Counted from the first letter of the stretch, positions 50,250-60,885 are shown. The stretch: 64,000 nucleotides of DNA from Clostridia bacterium (GCA_016278615.1 JADQBM010000037.1:1-64000); one strand, 5' to 3'. Program-made: numbers and translations. The notes: generated from the sequence alone by a model not told the origin.

Positions 50250-51373
50250 TCCACCCCTAATAATTCATTTTGATTATGTCTATAGATGTATTTATAATCG
50301 TCTCCATCAAAGAACATCGCTTTTTTCATTTTTATCCGTACAAATATTTCATCATCGATATTTGCTTGCAGGTCATTGGGTGCAATCAATCTTAACAACT
50401 GGCCATTGACATCTACAACCAAAATTGTTTTATTGCCTATAGGTTCTACACTGTATACTTGGCCTTTTATGTACTCTTCATTTTCTTTATTGAAGCTAAA
50501 GGCTATGTCGTTTCCCCTAAGACCAATTCTAATGTTTTTATGCTCGCCTTCTTTTATGACTTCAGCCACATCTTCTTCAATTGTATAGCTTCGCTCTTGA
50601 CCTAACATTTTGACTTGCGTTTCATCTTCTAATTCAATATCAAAAATATTGATTTCAGGCTCACCCATAAATTTTGCTACAAACTCGTTAGCTGGCGTTA
50701 GGTAGACTTCGTCCCCTGTCCCGATCTGAAGTATTTTTCCTTCATTGATTATTGCAATCCGATCCCCTAAACTAAGAGCCTCCATGTAGTCATGGGTTAC
50801 ATATATGGTGGTTGTATCAAATTCACTTTGCATTTCCTTAAGCTCTGCCCTCATGAAATGCCTCAATTTAGCATCTAGATGGGCTATGGGCTCATCCATT
50901 AGAAAAACATTAGGATCTCTAACCAAGCATCTTCCTAAAGCAGTCCTTTGTCTTTGCCCGTTACTGACTTGACTGGGGAGTCTATCCAATAGATGATCTA
51001 TCTTCATCATGCTAGCAACACGATGTACTTCTTTCTTTACTGTTTCTTCATCCTGCTTATGCAGAGGACTTCTCATAGGGGACGCGATATTATCGTAAAC
51101 CGTCAAATGAGGATACAACGCATAATTTTCAAATACCATGGAGATATCTCTCTTAGCTGGCTCTACCATGTTAACGTTTTTATCGTTTATTCTCACTTCA
51201 CCCTTGTCAGGAAATTCTATTCCCGCAATGGTCTTTAGAATAGTAGTTTTACCTGCTCCAGCTGGCCCAAATAGTACGAAAAATTCCTTATCCTGAACTT
51301 CAAAATTAATATTATCCAGAGCAGTGATATTTCCAAATTTTTTTGTTATATTATAAAGCTCAATTTTCGCCAT
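50246..51373 (-). CDS. Carbohydrate ABC transporter ATP-binding protein (second ATPase, GlpS-like position)
   Basis: GPAGAGKTTILKTIAGIE, VSNGQRQRTALGRCLV variant signature. Confidence 0.93.
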   Translation of the reverse strand: MAKIELYNITKKFGNITALDNINFEVQDKEFFVLFGPAGAGKTTILKTIAGIEFPDKGEVRINDKNVNMVEPAKRDISMVFENYALYPHLTVYDNIASPMRSPLHKQDEETVKKEVHRVASMMKIDHLLDRLPSQVSNGQRQRTALGRCLVRDPNVFLMDEPIAHLDAKLRHFMRAELKEMQSEFDTTTIYVTHDYMEALSLGDRIAIINEGKILQIGTGDEVYLTPANEFVAKFMGEPEINIFDIELEDETQVKMLGQERSYTIEEDVAEVIKEGEHKNIRIGLRGNDIAFSFNKENEEYIKGQVYSVEPIGNKTILVVDVNGQLLRLIAPNDLQANIDDEIFVRIKMKKAMFFDGDDYKYIYRHNQNELLGVE

Positions 51374-51386
51374 TTCTCACCTCTCC

Positions 51387-52247
51387 TTATCCTTTAACTG
51401 CTCCAAAACTCAATCCTCTTACAAGATGTTTTTGAATAATAAGAGCTAGCACTACTTCAGGAAGTGCCGCTACTGCAGCTGCTACTGCCATCTGTCCATA
51501 ATGTACCGTATCAGATCCTATATATCTAAGTGCCGCTACTGTAACTGTTTCTATTTGAAATCCACTGAGCAATAGTGGAAAAGTAAAACTGTTCCAAGCA
51601 AAAATAAATGCCAGTAGCGAGGAAGCTACCAGACCCGGTTTAATAAGGGGCACAAGTATTTTCCAAAACACGCTATACCAAGGGTATCCATCTAAGTTCG
51701 CCGCTTGCTCTACTTCAACAGATATTTCCTCGAAGTATCCTCTAAGAACCCAAATTAAAAGGGGTAATGTTATCAATTGATAAACCCAAATAAGCCCAAA
51801 ATAAGTGTCATACAGACCTATTTTTTGATAAATCATAAATAGAGGTAATATGACCAATATTTCCGGTGCAAATTTAAATGAAAGTATTGTAAAGGCTAAA
51901 TCTTCTTTCTTTGCAAAATTATATCTTGCAAAAGCATATGCTGCAGGGACTCCTACAAGCAACGATAAAAGTACTGCCCCACCACTTACAATAATATTAT
52001 TGATAAAAGCCTGTATATAGTCCGCCCCTTCAAATAATACGATTTTATAATTGTCAAGTGTGGGTGTGAAGATGAAGGTTGTGTTATACATTTGCGTGTC
52101 GCTTTTAAATGATATAATCACCAGCCATATTAAAGGGAAAATGGCAAATATGCTGTACAGACAAATAACTGTATAGGCGGATACGTTTTTAAGCAAATCC
52201 ATTAATCTATTTTTCATCATCATTACCTCCTTAATTTCCTTGTGCAT
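51387..52247 (-). CDS. Carbohydrate ABC transporter permease
   Basis: Multi-TM with EAA loop EQAANLDGYPWYSVFWKILVPLIKPGL. Confidence 0.93.
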   Translation of the reverse strand: MHKEIKEVMMMKNRLMDLLKNVSAYTVICLYSIFAIFPLIWLVIISFKSDTQMYNTTFIFTPTLDNYKIVLFEGADYIQAFINNIIVSGGAVLLSLLVGVPAAYAFARYNFAKKEDLAFTILSFKFAPEILVILPLFMIYQKIGLYDTYFGLIWVYQLITLPLLIWVLRGYFEEISVEVEQAANLDGYPWYSVFWKILVPLIKPGLVASSLLAFIFAWNSFTFPLLLSGFQIETVTVAALRYIGSDTVHYGQMAVAAAVAALPEVVLALIIQKHLVRGLSFGAVKG

Positions 52248-53181
52248 TTTGCTGTCCTTTTAACCATGCACCAATGAGTTTTTTACTAATAAAGAATATT
52301 GCAGCCCATAACACCAATAAGTAAGGTAATGCTTTTCCTAAGCTTGAAAATGCAAAGCCCATATTATATCCGGTTAAGGATAAATTCATGAGAGTACTTC
52401 CAGGGCCACCCTTTGTCAAGGCGAATATGATACCGTACTCTTGCATGGATGCCATGAGTCTAAATACGAGAGCAATAAAAATAAAGGGTTTAAGAAGTGG
52501 TAATGTTAGTGTTCTAAAGGTAAACCATGGTGAACCCCCATCAATTTTTGCAGATTCATAGGGTGACTTTGGCAATGATTGAAGCCCTGCCAACATAAGG
52601 AGCATAACAAAAGGTGTATAGACCCAAAAGTCTATCATGGCTGCTGTAAGCAAAGCCGTTGAAGCTGATGACGCCCATGGAAAGTTAAATACGCCAAATA
52701 AATTTAAAAATTTTTCTACAATACCAACGGAATTATTTAGCATGAGTTGCCAAATAAGTGTAGCAATAACAGGTGCAATCATAAGGGGGAATATTAAAAT
52801 GATTCTCAATGTTTTTGTGAATCTACTCTCTCTTACTAATAAAAGTGCTATGCCTAACCCTGCAACCATTTCTGTCCCCGTAGTCGCTAAGGTATACTGA
52901 ACCGTTACCAAACAGGCATGCCAAAAGTTTTTAGACTGAAACATGCTAATCCAATTCTTAAGTCCTATAAACTTATAATCTATGGATCTGAAAGAGAAGT
53001 CGGTTAGTGAATAATAGATTGCAGTTGCAAATGGATATAGAATCCCTATGGTTAATAAAAGTGCTGGAAGAATAATAAGATACGGCCTTGCCTTCACTAA
53101 AAAAGGAATTTTATTATCTTCTTGTTTTATGTTCTTTTGATTTTTTGTTGTCTTTTTCATCATATTTGCTGATGTGGCCAA
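52231..53181 (-). CDS. Carbohydrate ABC transporter permease
   Basis: Multi-TM with EAA loop YESAKIDGGSPWFTFRTLTLPLLKP. Confidence 0.93.
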   Translation of the reverse strand: MATSANMMKKTTKNQKNIKQEDNKIPFLVKARPYLIILPALLLTIGILYPFATAIYYSLTDFSFRSIDYKFIGLKNWISMFQSKNFWHACLVTVQYTLATTGTEMVAGLGIALLLVRESRFTKTLRIILIFPLMIAPVIATLIWQLMLNNSVGIVEKFLNLFGVFNFPWASSASTALLTAAMIDFWVYTPFVMLLMLAGLQSLPKSPYESAKIDGGSPWFTFRTLTLPLLKPFIFIALVFRLMASMQEYGIIFALTKGGPGSTLMNLSLTGYNMGFAFSSLGKALPYLLVLWAAIFFISKKLIGAWLKGQQNAQGN

Positions 53182-53345
53182 TTAATCCATCCTCCCCTTC
53201 GATTAGTCTCAGGAGAATACCCTCCTGACATATATTTACTAATATAAGAGCCAAAACTCTTAACAGAGTTAATTTTCATCATTACATTTTTTTCTTAATG
53301 CGTATTTTTTTACTTTAAATATTAAAAAAAAACTTATTTTTATAA

Positions 53346-53378
53346 AGATTAGGGGGAGAGAGACCCCCACCTAATCTA
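53346..53378. terminator. Hairpin between substrate-binding-protein gene and permease genes
   Basis: agattaggggg...ccccc-ac-ctaatct. Confidence 0.7.
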
Positions 53379-53386
53379 TTTGTTTT

Positions 53387-54805
53387 TTATTCAGCCTCTA
53401 CATCTGCAACAATTTCATCCATTGTCTTCTTCAATTGATCCATACCTTCTTGAACTGAGTCATAATTACCAGCAACGATATCTTGAAGTGTCGCCGCCCA
53501 TTCAGTAGTTGTTTGGAAAAAATGAGGTTGTGGAGTAAACTGTATAGTTGTTCCAGGTACAGTAGCATTAAATGCTTCTATGTAGCCCGTATTTGTTGCC
53601 AATACATCTTGAACTTCTTGGCTCTCGAATACAGACTTTCTAGGTGGATCTACACAATTTCCTTCTGTGATAGACCATTTTTGGTAATCTGCACTGGTAA
53701 AGTATTGTAAGAATAACCAAGCAGCAGTCTTATTTTTAGAAGCTTCATTCATTGCCATAGACCATGTCCAAAGGTTAGAATTGATTTCTGTTTTTCCTTC
53801 TGGAAGTGGAGGTGCAACCCAAGCAAGGTTTCCTGCTTCTTCAGAAGCACCTTCTGGGTTTTGGAAATATCCATTACAAGTTGCATCAAATAACATAGCT
53901 GCTTTACCTGCACCAAAGTCAGCACCTGCTTGATACCAAGTATAGCTTGACCATGATGGCGCTCCACCGACTTCTATAAGATCAACCCACATTTCAGTCA
54001 TCTCTACAGCTTCTGGTGAATTAACTTGAGATATAAGTTTCCCGTCTTCTATGGTAAAATCAACTGCACCATAGTTGGAATATGTGGTCATATATCCAGG
54101 ATGGATGGTTCCCCAGTTTCTTGCACCACGAATGGCTAGTGGATAAGTTCCTGGTCCCCCAAATTCCTTTAATTCTTCACATACAGCCAAAAGTTCTTGC
54201 ATTGTAGTCGGAACTTCTAAATCCATCTCATCAAAGACTCTCTTATTGTAAGCCAATACATTGGATTCGAAACCTAAAGGCAGTGCCCATAATGGACCTG
54301 TACCAATTTTATGTCCGGCTTTGAGATCCCATCTGAGTCCTCCGATGATCCCTTCGTAAAAATCATCTACATCATAGCTGGGGTCTACCATGTTTGGATC
54401 ATTTAAGAATTGATCCAAATCCGCTGTATATCCAGCTGGAGCGTACTCCCATATTTGATAAGCGCCTGTCATAAATAGATCAGGATCTCCAGAACGAGAA
54501 TTTAAGGCGATTGTTAATTTATCAAAGTAATTTTCTTCTGGAGTCAGTGAATACTCAACCTCGATCCCTGTTTCTTCTGTAAATTCAGGAATCTTTTTAA
54601 TAATTGCTTCTGCATAAGGATGTTGATTAAACATAACCTTGATAGTTGATCCACTTGCCATATCCCAGCTAAAACCTTCTACAGCAGCTGCATCACCTTC
54701 GGTATCTGTTTCACCTGCTGGTGTTGAACATGCCATCATGTTCATAGATAAAACCAGTATGACTAAAACCGATACAAAAATTTTGATACTTTTAGATTTC
54801 TTCAT
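53387..54805 (-). CDS. Extracellular solute-binding lipoprotein of carbohydrate ABC importer
   Basis: MKKSKSIKIFVSVLVILVLSMNMMACSTP lipobox; SBP family 1 features. Confidence 0.93.
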   Translation of the reverse strand: MKKSKSIKIFVSVLVILVLSMNMMACSTPAGETDTEGDAAAVEGFSWDMASGSTIKVMFNQHPYAEAIIKKIPEFTEETGIEVEYSLTPEENYFDKLTIALNSRSGDPDLFMTGAYQIWEYAPAGYTADLDQFLNDPNMVDPSYDVDDFYEGIIGGLRWDLKAGHKIGTGPLWALPLGFESNVLAYNKRVFDEMDLEVPTTMQELLAVCEELKEFGGPGTYPLAIRGARNWGTIHPGYMTTYSNYGAVDFTIEDGKLISQVNSPEAVEMTEMWVDLIEVGGAPSWSSYTWYQAGADFGAGKAAMLFDATCNGYFQNPEGASEEAGNLAWVAPPLPEGKTEINSNLWTWSMAMNEASKNKTAAWLFLQYFTSADYQKWSITEGNCVDPPRKSVFESQEVQDVLATNTGYIEAFNATVPGTTIQFTPQPHFFQTTTEWAATLQDIVAGNYDSVQEGMDQLKKTMDEIVADVEAE

Positions 54806-55172
54806 GTTTCCCCTCCTTATAAAACGTACAGATTGAGAATTATTATCCATTGGGACAACATTCCCTCATGCCTATTATATCTTGAGCCTTGACGGAATTG
54901 AATGAAATATATTACTAAATTTAGTACTTTCCTTTGTCAAATATTTGTCTATCTTTTTAAAAATCACAATATTTTAATGGTTTTTAGAATATTTTTAATA
55001 TTTAGACAGATGGTATGGTACATTCATATATGCTATAATATTGATGTTGATATTTCGCATTAATATGATATTTTTCTACAAATCCTTTAATTACATGTCA
55101 TTATTTTCATTTTTTAAAATATAGTATGTTACTTTTTTTATATAATGCAATTGGCAGCGAGGTGTTAAGAAT

Positions 55173-56894
55173 ATGAATTTTTTTAGTATTCGAAATAAAA
55201 TATTTCTATTTTATGCTTGTACCATTCTAATCTTCCTGTCGTTGGTCGCATATATTCTTTACTCTTTGTTCTTTAATACGCTCAAGGAACATCAAATAAA
55301 CTACTCCATAGAACTGGCTAATAAAACACAATATAATTTAGAGTTCTTTTTGAATTCTGTCAATAACACAGCTGCTCTTATTTCCAAGAATTCCAGTATA
55401 CTAGACGAGTTGTCTTCAATGGATGGGTTAAATAAAACAGATATAAATACAATTCTTGAGAATACCGTGAGTGCCCACGAATATTTGAAGGGCATTTATA
55501 TCATAGGACAAAATGGTACTGTCTATGTTAGTGACTGGGGAGTAAATTCAGAAGCCTTAATCGAATCATTTCAAGATTTTATGGATTTAGATTCTCCAGA
55601 TGAAGTTTTTAAAGACTCTTACACTTATAAGTATCACAGTTCTTTGTCTGCCCGTACGCTCACCTATACAAAGCATATTTATGATTATAAAAATAATGTT
55701 GACTATGGCCTCTTAATCATTGCCATCAATTATGATATTCTTCGAGAACTCATTACAACGACGTCTGTAACCCTTGAAAATAAAATGCTCGTTGTAGACA
55801 CTCATGGCGAAACTCTATTTACCTTTCCATTTAACGCTTATTTAGATGAAGTCATATTTAAACATCCCGAGATATTGTCACAAAACAAACTTAGATTTAC
55901 AGATAAAGTCTTCGGTGCTGAAAGTATCATTGTTTCCGATACTGTTAAGTACAGCGATTGGAAAATCGTTAGTATTCATCCTTTAAATAACATACTTGCA
56001 GATATTCAAAAACTTTTTGTTGAGATGCTAAAGATGATGGGTATTTTTTCTATCATTACAGCTCTTTTTGCTTATGCGTTTTCCTATAGCATAACAAAGC
56101 CCATCATGATTCTTTCCAGCAATATGAAGGAAGTAGAAAAAGGAAATTTATCTGTAAATGTTAAAGTCAAAAACAATGATGAACTTGGAGAGCTGACAAC
56201 TGTTTTCAATAAAATGGTTAGAAGAATTAATCAGTTAATCAGTAAGACGAAAGAGAACGAAAAACAAAAATCTGAAATGGAATTTAAAATTTTACAAGCA
56301 CAAATTAATCCTCACTTTTTATACAACACCTTAGATTCAATAAGGTGGATGGCGGCCTTACAAAATGCGCCGGTAATAAGCACTATGGTGTCTTCTATAA
56401 TCAATTTGCTAAAATATAACTTCTCAAGAAAAGATACTTTAGTATCTCTAAGCGAGGAGATAGAAAGTGTTAAAAACTATATCGCTATACAAAAGTTCAG
56501 ATATGGCGATATGTTTGATATCAAATATGATATTCCTGACACTATTTTAGAATACAAAACAATCAAGTTCATCATGCAACCTATCGTTGAAAATGCAATA
56601 TTTCATGGTTTTGAGAATATAGAACATATCGGTCTTATTGAAATATCTGCTTATGTTAAAAAGGATTTTGTGTACATAAGCATTACTGACAACGGTGCTG
56701 GTATGACTGAAGAAGAGTTGCAAAATATAACAAACAGAAAACCAAGCAATAAAAAATACCTAGAAATAGGTATCAAAAATGTAGATGATCGAATCAAGTT
56801 TTATTGTGGCGAAGCATGTGGTTTGTCTTTAAAGAGTATCAAAAACAAAGGCACCACCGCTACCTTCAAGCTCCCTGTTGATATTAAACTTTAG
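55173..56894 (+). CDS. YesM-type sensor histidine kinase (HAMP plus His_kinase)
   Basis: Two TM, HAMP MKEVEKGNLSVNVKVKNNDELGEL, QAQINPHFLYNTLDSIRWMA phosphoacceptor, GIGIKNVDDRIK-like C-term. Confidence 0.95.
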   Translation: MNFFSIRNKIFLFYACTILIFLSLVAYILYSLFFNTLKEHQINYSIELANKTQYNLEFFLNSVNNTAALISKNSSILDELSSMDGLNKTDINTILENTVSAHEYLKGIYIIGQNGTVYVSDWGVNSEALIESFQDFMDLDSPDEVFKDSYTYKYHSSLSARTLTYTKHIYDYKNNVDYGLLIIAINYDILRELITTTSVTLENKMLVVDTHGETLFTFPFNAYLDEVIFKHPEILSQNKLRFTDKVFGAESIIVSDTVKYSDWKIVSIHPLNNILADIQKLFVEMLKMMGIFSIITALFAYAFSYSITKPIMILSSNMKEVEKGNLSVNVKVKNNDELGELTTVFNKMVRRINQLISKTKENEKQKSEMEFKILQAQINPHFLYNTLDSIRWMAALQNAPVISTMVSSIINLLKYNFSRKDTLVSLSEEIESVKNYIAIQKFRYGDMFDIKYDIPDTILEYKTIKFIMQPIVENAIFHGFENIEHIGLIEISAYVKKDFVYISITDNGAGMTEEELQNITNRKPSNKKYLEIGIKNVDDRIKFYCGEACGLSLKSIKNKGTTATFKLPVDIKL

Positions 56895-56922
56895 TACAAT
56901 GAGAATTTCCTCATCACAGGTA

Positions 56923-58494
56923 TTATCTAAAATGTTTCTTTTGATATTCTTTACAGGATATGCCTACTTTTTCTTTAAATACTTTGCTAAAATAATAGGG
57001 ATTGTCAAACCCTACTTTTTCTGCTATTTCATAGATCTTATAGTGGGATTCCTTCAGATATTCTTTACATTTCTCAATTCTATGATTGGTTAAAAAAATA
57101 GAAAAGTTAATCCCTGTTTCTTGTTTGAAAAGCAAACTTAAATAGCTTTTGCTTATCTGAGAGTACTCCGCAACCTCATCTAATGAAATATTTCTTTCAT
57201 AGTTTTCTTTAATAAATTGAATGCTTCTCTTAATATAATAGGAATAGTCTTTTTCTTCATTTATCATAGTTATAAAATGATACACATCTTTAACATAGAC
57301 TTTAATGGCATTAAAATCCGAGAGTTTTTCAAAGTAAAGATATCTAAATTTTGCATCATTTACTATTTCTTCTTCAGGAAATCTTTCTTGATAGATAATC
57401 TTAGCCAAACTGATAAAATCGATAAAAAGCTTTCTAACTCCCATTTTATTGTAGGTGGTATAGATTTTATCGAATCGATTATCTATATACGCATATAATT
57501 TTTCCATATCTGAACTCTCTACATAACCCCTTATAACATCGGGTTTTATCTTAATATTGTCATCCACTATTTTTTCTAAATTTTGATCATAATGAATGAC
57601 TTTGTTTTCACTGAAAAAACACCTTTCACACGCCGTTTTTCCCTCTATAACAAGTTTTGGGATGTCTAATAGTTCATGGCTAACAGAACTCACCCCAAAA
57701 TAAATATCCAAGTCAAAGAATTGCTTTATATTTCTTTTCAACATATCTATAATTTCTTCTAGCTCATTTTTATGGTCATTGGTTTTAAAATTTATATTAT
57801 ATAAGTAAATCAAATGATTATCTACCATCATCATAGCTTGTCTCACATGATTCTTACTAATAAAAATATTAGAAATATTCTTAAAAAAATCATTATGACT
57901 CATGTCGTAATCAGCATCGCCATTATAGCATATCTTGCCATATGCCACATAGAAATGCTCAAAAAATTGGACATCCATATCTACATTCATTAATTCTGTA
58001 TAATTTACTTTTGAAATATTGGATAGAATCGCTTTTTCCAGTGCGTAATACAGAAAATCCGTTTTCATTGAACTTCTTATGTTGTTTTGTTTGGGAGGCT
58101 CCATTTCTTTAGATAATTTTTTTAATATCAATAACAAGTTATCTGCCGATAAATTATTTTTCAATATAAATTCCGATGCCCCTAATTTTATCGCCTTTTG
58201 TGCGTATGAAAATTCATCATAATGCGTCAGTATGATAGATTTTAAATCTTTCTTTTTTTCCTTAAGCCTTCTAATAACTTCTAATCCATCTACAACCGGC
58301 ATTCTTATATCTGTAATAATAATATCCGCATCAAATTTATCAAAAAGTTCAACCGCCTCTTTGCCATTTTTAGCTTCTCCCACAATAGTGAATCCATTCT
58401 TCTCCCAATCTATAGTCGTTCTTAATCCAATTCTTACTAAAAGCTCATCATCAGCTATTAAAACTTTTATCAATTTTATCAGCTCCACTTTCAA
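56923..58494 (-). CDS. YesN-type response regulator with AraC HTH
   Basis: IKVLIADDELLVRIGLRTTIDW...DIIITDIRMPVVDGLEVI; C-term AraC HTH FDNPYYFSKVFKEKVGISCKEYQKK. Confidence 0.95.
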   Translation of the reverse strand: MKVELIKLIKVLIADDELLVRIGLRTTIDWEKNGFTIVGEAKNGKEAVELFDKFDADIIITDIRMPVVDGLEVIRRLKEKKKDLKSIILTHYDEFSYAQKAIKLGASEFILKNNLSADNLLLILKKLSKEMEPPKQNNIRSSMKTDFLYYALEKAILSNISKVNYTELMNVDMDVQFFEHFYVAYGKICYNGDADYDMSHNDFFKNISNIFISKNHVRQAMMMVDNHLIYLYNINFKTNDHKNELEEIIDMLKRNIKQFFDLDIYFGVSSVSHELLDIPKLVIEGKTACERCFFSENKVIHYDQNLEKIVDDNIKIKPDVIRGYVESSDMEKLYAYIDNRFDKIYTTYNKMGVRKLFIDFISLAKIIYQERFPEEEIVNDAKFRYLYFEKLSDFNAIKVYVKDVYHFITMINEEKDYSYYIKRSIQFIKENYERNISLDEVAEYSQISKSYLSLLFKQETGINFSIFLTNHRIEKCKEYLKESHYKIYEIAEKVGFDNPYYFSKVFKEKVGISCKEYQKKHFR

Positions 58495-58590
58495 ATTGTA
58501 TTTAAGATTTATGTATTAATATTATATCATCAATTTTTACAGAATAAAATAATATTAAATATGGCTTTCACTTGAAAAAAATGTAATGGA

Positions 58591-58622
58591 AAAATAATAA
58601 AATAATAAAATAATAAAATAAT
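58591..58622. repeat. Four tandem copies of 8-bp aaaataat
   Basis: (aaaataat)x4 read directly. Confidence 0.95.
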
Positions 58623-58663
58623 ATAAATCAATCAAAAATTTATAATATCAATTAAATATTAAA

Positions 58664-58696
58664 GCCCAAATACTGGTTGTTCATCAGTGTTTGGGC
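58664..58696 (-). terminator. Terminator-like hairpin downstream of the polysaccharide deacetylase
   Basis: gcccaaatactg...cagtgtttgggc. Confidence 0.7.
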
Positions 58697-58721
58697 CTTC
58701 ATCTTGAGCTGATTTTTCTAA

Positions 58722-59825
58722 TCAAGGGTTTAATACCTCTGTTACGGTTCCAAAAGAATACCCCTGATTCCGTAATCTGTCAATAATTGGTTGGAGCGCC
58801 TGGGGCGTTTGGCTTGCAGCCTGATGCATGAGAATGATTGCACCAGGTTCAATATTATCTACTATTCTATTTATTATGAAATCTACACCTGGACTCTGCC
58901 AATCTAAGGAATCCACGGTCCACATAATCGTCAAATATCCCAACCGTGCTACCGTATTGAGTATGCTTTGATCATATTCACCAAAAGGGGGTCTAAAAAG
59001 ATAGGGTCTTCTTCCAATGGTATTTGTAATTATTGATCCTGCACTGACTAATTGATTGGCCACTTCACTTAGAGATATCTGTGGAAGGTGGGGGTGGGTA
59101 TAAGTGTGATTTCCTATCTCATGCCCTGCATTGGCTATATTTCGTACAAGTTGCGGGAAGTTTTCAACCCATATACCCGATAAAAAGAATGTGGCTTTTA
59201 TATTGTTTCTCCTCAAAATATCTAATAAAGTAGCAGTCTGATTATCCCCATATGTGGCATCAAAGGTCAAGGCAACCATTCTCTTAGATGGATTTCCTTT
59301 ATAAATCGCTTTCGCATTCTGAGGCAAAGGAATCACAAACACCTGCCCCACCCTTATAAGTGAAGGATTTTGAATATTGTTGATCCTTGCCAACTCTGCT
59401 ACGGTGGTCCCAAACCTTCTTGCAATGGAATAAAGTGTATCTTTAGGCTGTACCGTATACCTTGCTACTCCATTTCCAAAAGGATCTACGGCATCCTCAG
59501 GAAGAAGTAGTTTTTTCCCTGGGAAAATAAGATTGGCGTTTTGAATATTATTCAGTTCAACAATGCTCTCAACAGAGACTTGAAATAAACGAGCGATACT
59601 GGATAATGTATCTCCTTGTTGTACCGTATAGATACTTCCTCCCGGTGGTGGTCCCCCAGGGGGTTCCATGACATCCACTGGAATAATGATCCTTGTGCCA
59701 GGATAAATCAAATTTGGATTTGTTATATAATTTGCACTTACAATTGCTTGAACAGTAGTTCCATACAAACGCGCAATACTCAAAAGAGTATCCCCAGGCT
59801 TTATGGTGTATGCTATTTCAGGCAT
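58722..59825 (-). CDS. Polysaccharide deacetylase with three N-terminal LysM domains
   Basis: Three YTI(V)QPGDTLxSIAR LysM repeats; VALTFDATYGDNQTATLLDILRRNNIKATFFLSG, GHEIGNHTYTHPHL. Confidence 0.95.
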   Translation of the reverse strand: MPEIAYTIKPGDTLLSIARLYGTTVQAIVSANYITNPNLIYPGTRIIIPVDVMEPPGGPPPGGSIYTVQQGDTLSSIARLFQVSVESIVELNNIQNANLIFPGKKLLLPEDAVDPFGNGVARYTVQPKDTLYSIARRFGTTVAELARINNIQNPSLIRVGQVFVIPLPQNAKAIYKGNPSKRMVALTFDATYGDNQTATLLDILRRNNIKATFFLSGIWVENFPQLVRNIANAGHEIGNHTYTHPHLPQISLSEVANQLVSAGSIITNTIGRRPYLFRPPFGEYDQSILNTVARLGYLTIMWTVDSLDWQSPGVDFIINRIVDNIEPGAIILMHQAASQTPQALQPIIDRLRNQGYSFGTVTEVLNP

Positions 59826-59887
59826 AAAAAAACACCTCCTGTTTTATGATATTCAAGAGGCATCCCTTTAGACTGCATTATTTAAGG

Positions 59888-59916
59888 AAACCTCCGAAAA
59901 TATTATTCGGAGGTTT
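59888..59916. terminator. Terminator downstream of opuAC
   Basis: aaacctccgaa...ttcggaggttttttg, 11-bp perfect stem. Confidence 0.85.
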
Positions 59917-59935
59917 TTTGTTTGTTAATATAGTA

Positions 59936-60835
59936 TTATTCTTCTGGTAACCAGCTATTTACTAATTCTTCATGATTCTCCATCCACTCTCTAGCAGTGT
60001 CGATTGGGTCAACATCTTCATTATCTGCAATAGCACCCATTAAATCTCCTAATTGCTGTCCGTCTAAATAAAAGTCTGTCAAGAACTGAGCGACTTCAGG
60101 CATGTCTTCACTAAGCCCTTTACGTGTTACTGTATGAATGTTTTCTACGCCTCCATAAGTGCCTTTGGGGTCTTCAAGAAATTTAAGGTCCCAACGAGCA
60201 AACTTCCAGTGGGGTGCCCATCCGGTTACGGCAACAGCCTCATTACTATCAATGGCCTTTTTCAATGAAGCCGTCATTGTTGGACCACTACCTGGAATCA
60301 GTTCATATTCCAATCCATACTCTTCAATGGTTGCATCTGTTGCTTTCATAATCCCAGCACCAGAGTCAATTCCAATAAGCCTTTCTTGAAATTCTTCCTT
60401 TTTATCATTCAACTCTTCAATGCTGTTGATATCTACATATGCAGGAACCACCAAACCAATTCGTGCTCCTTCAAAGTTGTATCCTAAATCATCTAAATCT
60501 TCTCCATATTCTTCCATGTAACTTTCATGTGTAACTGGAAGCCAAGCATCCAAAAATGCATCTGAATCGCCACTGGCAAGAGAAGTAAATATTGGCGCTA
60601 CATCAGCCATAGTTGTTTCAACTTCATATCCCATCTTATCTTCTAATATTGCTTGTGCCAGGTGTGTCATGGCCACACCTTCTGCCCAATTCACATATGC
60701 CAACTTTACGGTTCCTTTTTCTTCAGCAACGTCTGCTTGTTCTGTATCTCCTTGATCTTGAGTACAACCAAAGAGCGTACCGCTCATAATTACCACCATC
60801 AATAAAATCATGGACTTAAATAAAAACTTTTTCAT
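59936..60835 (-). CDS. opuAC: Glycine betaine ABC transporter substrate-binding lipoprotein
   Basis: Lipobox FGCTQD; VNWAEGVAMTHLAQAILED, GSGPTMTASLKKAI, VTGWAPHW. Confidence 0.93.
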   Translation of the reverse strand: MKKFLFKSMILLMVVIMSGTLFGCTQDQGDTEQADVAEEKGTVKLAYVNWAEGVAMTHLAQAILEDKMGYEVETTMADVAPIFTSLASGDSDAFLDAWLPVTHESYMEEYGEDLDDLGYNFEGARIGLVVPAYVDINSIEELNDKKEEFQERLIGIDSGAGIMKATDATIEEYGLEYELIPGSGPTMTASLKKAIDSNEAVAVTGWAPHWKFARWDLKFLEDPKGTYGGVENIHTVTRKGLSEDMPEVAQFLTDFYLDGQQLGDLMGAIADNEDVDPIDTAREWMENHEELVNSWLPEE

Positions 60836-60885
60836 AAAACTCTCTCTCCTTCTTTCTTGTAAAAATTATATATAAGCCACAGGAA

